Below are positions 61,040 through 64,000 of a stretch of 64,000 bases of DNA, in pieces. A program made the translations under genes and the position numbers. This stretch comes from Amycolatopsis dendrobii (GTDB lineage: Bacteria > Actinomycetota > Actinomycetes > Mycobacteriales > Pseudonocardiaceae). How positions within the stretch are numbered: position 1 is the first letter of the stretch; each line of letters begins with the position of its first letter. The stretch is from positions 124,001-188,000 of the forward strand of contig NZ_JACGZW010000009.1 in NCBI RefSeq assembly GCF_014145675.1. Direction: 5' to 3'. The notes beneath the pieces were generated by a model, which was given only the letters and a program-made list of their open reading frames with translations, was not told where the DNA came from and did not search any database.

Positions 61040-61708
61040 ATGGCAAACACGAAGAAACCGTGGATTTCCCTGGTCTTCCTGTCCGCAGTGGGCGCGTCGG
61101 GGGCGCTGCTGCTTTCCGCGTGCGGCCAGGGCGCACCCGCCGCGAGCGGCCCGGCGAGTTCGGACACCCCGTCGAGCAGCCCGATGTCGTCGGCTTCGTC
61201 CGCCGCGTCGTCCGCTCCGTCTTCCGCGTCGTCGTCCGCCCCGAGCGGCGGCACGGCACCGGCCGAGAAACCACCCGCTGACAACGGCCTGTGCAAGGCC
61301 GCCGATGTGTCCCTGTCCCTTGGCGGCGGCGACGCCGGCGCCGGCTCGGAGTACCGGTCGCTGCTGATCAAGAACACCAGCGGCAAGCCGTGCACCATCC
61401 AGGGCTTCCCTGGCGTGTCCTACGTCGGCGGCGAGAACGGCACCCAGATCGGCCAGCCCGCGCAGCGCGACGGCACCAAGGGCGCGCCGGTGAAGCTGGC
61501 TCCCGGCCAGACCGCCGCGGCCGACGTGCAGTTCGCCCAGGTGCGCAACTTCGACCCGGCGGCCTGCAAGCCGACGCCGGTCAAGGGCCTGCGCGTGTAC
61601 CTGCCGCAGGAGACCGCGTCCAAGTTCGTGCCGCTCGACGGCCTCGGCTGCGCGGGCACGAACATCCCGGGCAAGCAACTCGGCGTGAAGACCGTGCACA
61701 AGGCCTGA
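61040..61708 (+). CDS. DUF4232 lipoprotein
   Basis: A signal peptide (KKPWISLVFLSAVGASGALL) ends in the lipobox LLSAC with C28 as the lipid site. A Ser/Ala/Pro-rich linker leads to a DUF4232 domain (from about residue 80), with CKAADVSLSLGG, CTIQGFPGVSYVGG and GLRVYLPQETASKFVPLDG. It sits on the outside face of the membrane. The function is unknown. The 151-base leader has a short hairpin (CCGGTG/CACCGG) but no known riboswitch. Confidence 0.9.
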   Translation: MANTKKPWISLVFLSAVGASGALLLSACGQGAPAASGPASSDTPSSSPMSSASSAASSAPSSASSSAPSGGTAPAEKPPADNGLCKAADVSLSLGGGDAGAGSEYRSLLIKNTSGKPCTIQGFPGVSYVGGENGTQIGQPAQRDGTKGAPVKLAPGQTAAADVQFAQVRNFDPAACKPTPVKGLRVYLPQETASKFVPLDGLGCAGTNIPGKQLGVKTVHKA

Positions 61709-61715
61709 CGGAACG

Positions 61716-61747
61716 CTCTGCGCGTGGGGTCAGCCCCGCGCGCAGAG
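61716..61747. terminator. Bidirectional hairpin between convergent genes
   Basis: The arms 61716-61729 and 61734-61747 pair over 14 bases (CTCTGCGCG, then GGGG) with one G-T pair, around TCAG. It overlaps the end of the minus-strand membrane protein gene and follows the lipoprotein gene. Confidence 0.75.
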
Positions 61748-62188
61748 TTGTTCCACCTGGACGACCGCGGCCTGTCCGTCGCGGTTGTCGAAGCGGCTGC
61801 TGAGCACCATCTTGTTCACCGCGTCGAGGGCTTTGGCCAGCGGCTGGTAGTTGCCGTCGAAGGTCGCTGCCGCCTTGGCCAGCTCCATCGCGCCGGTGAC
61901 GCGGTGCACCGAGTCGTCGGACATGCGGGTGAACTGCGCCGCGTCGACGCCGCCGGTGGTGTCCGGGATGTGCCCGGCGCGGGCGAACGCGGCGCAGGCG
62001 GCCGCGGCGTCGACATTCGCTCCGGCGCGCTGGCCGGACAGCCCCCACAGCAACCCGAGCAGGCATCCGCCGAGCACGAATCCGGCGACGGCGGCGATGA
62101 CGAGCGGCCGGCGGGAGGCGGGCGGCGGTGATTCCAGCTCGGTGTCGCGGTCGTCGTCCGGCAGCGGCGGAGTGTCGAGAGCGGTCAT
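61730..62188 (-). CDS. Single-pass membrane protein
   Basis: The protein has a 30-residue acidic cytoplasmic head, one membrane helix (RRPLVIAAVAGFVLGGCLLG), and an exported helical domain of about 100 residues with two Cys (DAAAACAAF and VEQLCARG). GGAGGT stands before ATG 62188. It may be the counterpart of the small membrane protein encoded near pheA and serS in mycobacteria; this is inference from position. Function is unknown. Confidence 0.8.
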   Translation of the reverse strand: MTALDTPPLPDDDRDTELESPPPASRRPLVIAAVAGFVLGGCLLGLLWGLSGQRAGANVDAAAACAAFARAGHIPDTTGGVDAAQFTRMSDDSVHRVTGAMELAKAAATFDGNYQPLAKALDAVNKMVLSSRFDNRDGQAAVVQVEQLCARG

Positions 62189-62245
62189 CACGTACCTCCG
62201 GGCGGCCGGGGTGAGGTGCTATTTCAGCACCAAAACCGCGCCGGA

Positions 62246-63499
62246 TCACTGCTGCGAACGGACTCCGTCGCCGGTCGAGGCCGTTTTGTCATCGAGCGGG
62301 TGCCCGCGCAGCGCGAACAGTGCATAGCCGGTCACGAACAGCAGCAGCAGGCCGGACGCGGCGAAGGTGTCGCCAGCCGAACCCAGCAGCTTGGTGAGCA
62401 ATCCGCCGAGCAGCGCGCCGAGCGGGATCGCGCCCCAGACGACGGTGCGCCAGACCCCGAGCACGCGGCCGAGCAGTTCGCCCGGCACGAGCGTGTGGCG
62501 CGCGGTCGCGAGCACCACGTTCACCGCCACCACCGCCGCCGCGAACACGCCGAACAGCACCGCGGACACGACCGGCTGGCGGATGAGGCCCATTCCGCCG
62601 AAGCCAAGTGCACAGAACAACACCCCGCCGACCAGGACCGCCCGCCGTCCGATGCGCCGGACCAGCCGCGGTGTCAGCCCGGCCCCGAGCAGGCCGCCAG
62701 CTCCGCCGACGAACGCGAAAGCGCCGAAGGTGGCGTCGGACAAATGCAGGTCTTCCAGTGCGTAGAGCACAAGCTGTGCCTGAGCCAGCTCGCTGATCAG
62801 GCTGAGCAGGCCGGCGATCGCGAGCAGCCGCAGCAGCAGAGAATGCCGGCGCAGCCAGCGGAAACCGTCCGCGAAATCCGCCCGGATGTGCGACTTGGTT
62901 TCCTGCCGCGGCCGGTAGCTGCCCGCCATGCCCAGCAGCACCGCGGCGCCGACCGCGAACCCGACCGACGAGAGCAGGAACGGGAAGACCGCGAACATCG
63001 CGAAGGTGGCGCTGCCGACCGGGCCGCCGAGGAACGTCTGTCCGACGATCTCGCACGCCTGCAGCTTGCTGTTGGCGCTCTCCAACCGGTCCGCCTCGAC
63101 CAGCGCGGGCGGCAGCACGTTCGCCGCGCTCTCCGCGACCGTCTCCGCGATGCCGACGAGCAGCGACGCGACATAAATCGTCCAGATCTCCACCGTGCCG
63201 AAGGCCAGCAGCGCGGTGACCACGGCGACCACGAGCGCGCGCATCGCGTTCGCCGCGATCATCGCCTTCTTGCGGTCGATCCGGTCGACGAGCGTGCCCG
63301 CCGGGATCGCGAACAGCAGCCACGGCAGGAACTGCACCGCCGACAGCGCGGCGATTTCCACCGGATCGCGGGTCAGCGTGGTGGCCAGCAGCGGGAAAGC
63401 GACCTTGGCGATGCCGTCGGCGAGGTTCGACGTGCCGCTCGAGGCGAGCAGCCAGCGAAGCCGGCCGTCCGTCTGCCGATGCGACACGAACCACCTCAC
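62246..63499 (-). CDS. MFS exporter (EntS-like)
   Basis: This 12-helix transporter of 417 residues has a cytoplasmic loop motif GTLVDRIDRKKAMIAANAM (motif A) and LESANSKLQACEIVGQTFLG, the pattern of the EntS/MFS_3 group, which exports enterobactin or related small molecules in some members. No siderophore gene or iron box is next to it, so the substrate is open. It is followed, 58 bases on, by the small membrane protein gene on the same strand. Confidence 0.92.
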   Translation of the reverse strand: MRWFVSHRQTDGRLRWLLASSGTSNLADGIAKVAFPLLATTLTRDPVEIAALSAVQFLPWLLFAIPAGTLVDRIDRKKAMIAANAMRALVVAVVTALLAFGTVEIWTIYVASLLVGIAETVAESAANVLPPALVEADRLESANSKLQACEIVGQTFLGGPVGSATFAMFAVFPFLLSSVGFAVGAAVLLGMAGSYRPRQETKSHIRADFADGFRWLRRHSLLLRLLAIAGLLSLISELAQAQLVLYALEDLHLSDATFGAFAFVGGAGGLLGAGLTPRLVRRIGRRAVLVGGVLFCALGFGGMGLIRQPVVSAVLFGVFAAAVVAVNVVLATARHTLVPGELLGRVLGVWRTVVWGAIPLGALLGGLLTKLLGSAGDTFAASGLLLLFVTGYALFALRGHPLDDKTASTGDGVRSQQ

Positions 63500-63640
63500 G
63501 AGGAAAGAAAACGCCCTGGTGAGGCCAGTCTAGGGAGCGCGGCGGCGTTCTGTGACGCTTTGGTGACCTTCGGTGGTTTCCGCGGTCGCCGCGCAGTGGT
63601 GATCAGGGAAGAGCAACGGTCCGTCGGAGTTCCGCCGGAA

Positions 63641-63991
63641 TCAGCCCCAGCCGAGTTCGTGCAGCCGCTCGTCGTCGATGCCGAAGTGGTGGCCGAGTTC
63701 GTGCAGCACGGTGATCAGCACTTCCTCGACGACGTCGTCCTCGGTGTCGCAGATGTCGAGGATCGGCTCGCGGTAGATCGAGATCCGGTCCGGCAGCGCC
63801 CCGCTGTAGTGACTGGTGCGCTCGGTGAGCGCGATGCCGTGATAGAGCCCGAGGATGTCCGGTGCTTCCTCGTTGAAGTCCTCGACCAGCACCACGACGT
63901 TGTCCATCGCCGCGGCGAACTCCGCGGGCACCTGGTCGAGCGCGTCGGAGACGAGTTCCTCGAACCGCGCCAAACTCATCTCGACGGGCAC
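63641..63991 (-). CDS. Metallopeptidase-family zincin-like protein
   Basis: The protein has the zinc motif LHELGHHFGIDDERL (HExxH plus downstream Asp/Glu) near its C-terminus, in the short 116-residue form found in many Actinobacteria. The first half has AMDNVVVLVEDFNEEAPDI, and PDRISIYREPI precedes the motif. The start is GTG 63991, which matches the usual MPVEMS beginning; ATG 63979 is the alternative. It lies in the order pheA, phosphatase, membrane protein, this gene, as in mycobacteria near serS. Confidence 0.93.
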   Translation of the reverse strand: MPVEMSLARFEELVSDALDQVPAEFAAAMDNVVVLVEDFNEEAPDILGLYHGIALTERTSHYSGALPDRISIYREPILDICDTEDDVVEEVLITVLHELGHHFGIDDERLHELGWG

Positions 63992-64000
63992 GGCTCAGTT

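Overview
The window is high-GC actinobacterial DNA, most likely from Amycolatopsis or a close relative in the Pseudonocardiaceae. The signs are strong third-position GC, many GTG starts, a mycothiol S-conjugate amidase, DtxR/IdeR-type iron boxes, actinobacterial families such as DUF5926 and SigE-family sigma factors, and the order pheA, phosphoglycerate-mutase-like gene, small membrane protein, metallopeptidase. That order resembles the pheA-serS neighbourhood of mycobacteria, which lies on the origin side of the chromosome. The species call is inference from pattern memory; no search was run.

Layout. 0-11 kb: the end of a NarL-type two-component pair, an acyltransferase, a GT-C mannosyltransferase-like protein, a 1224-residue protein joining two glycosyltransferase domains, a coiled coil and an FkbM methyltransferase domain, and two paralogous membrane proteins that share a short N-terminal motif. 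11-17.5 kb: hypothetical genes, a DUF2716/Imm7 pair that looks like orphan immunity genes, tRNA-Gly(GCC), an ECF sigma factor with a zinc finger and long tail, an Fpg/Nei glycosylase, and a gene-free stretch full of short inverted repeats. 17.6-23.1 kb: a LytS-type kinase, S49 peptidase, LytTR regulator, small membrane protein and sodium/solute symporter, probably a nutrient-sensing and uptake unit. 23-29 kb: rhodanese, DUF4328 protein, a TetR/DHA2 efflux/mycothiol-conjugate amidase locus with three operator palindromes, and a P450.

29-40 kb: DUF5926, DUF952, a SigE-family sigma factor with a membrane partner, a DHFR-like reductase, ferritin with tandem iron boxes, arginine deiminase, CPBP protease, an F420-type oxidoreductase, a DUF2470 protein under a near-perfect iron box, an IclR regulator, and metal genes (GDT1-like, CutA). 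40-52 kb: cydA, cydB and fused cydDC followed by a GAF histidine kinase (a low-oxygen respiration unit), then about 1.2 kb without a gene that holds an eleven-unit 26-bp degenerate tandem repeat, then epoxide hydrolase, WYL regulator and a DosR-like response regulator. 52-64 kb: an excalibur protein, a decayed exonuclease/TerB/BRCT membrane protein, a MazG-like phosphohydrolase, conserved unknowns, an untracked 49-residue membrane protein, coaA, a macro-domain protein, pheA, a phosphatase, a DUF4232 lipoprotein, an MFS exporter and a metallopeptidase.

Three themes cross the window. Two convergent gene ends carry hairpins whose stems differ by compensatory changes. DnaA-box sequences cluster at four intergenic places. 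Iron (IdeR-like) and possibly hypoxia (DosR-like) sites stand in front of the ferritin, DUF2470 and cyd genes. No transposase, integrase, phage gene or CRISPR array was seen.
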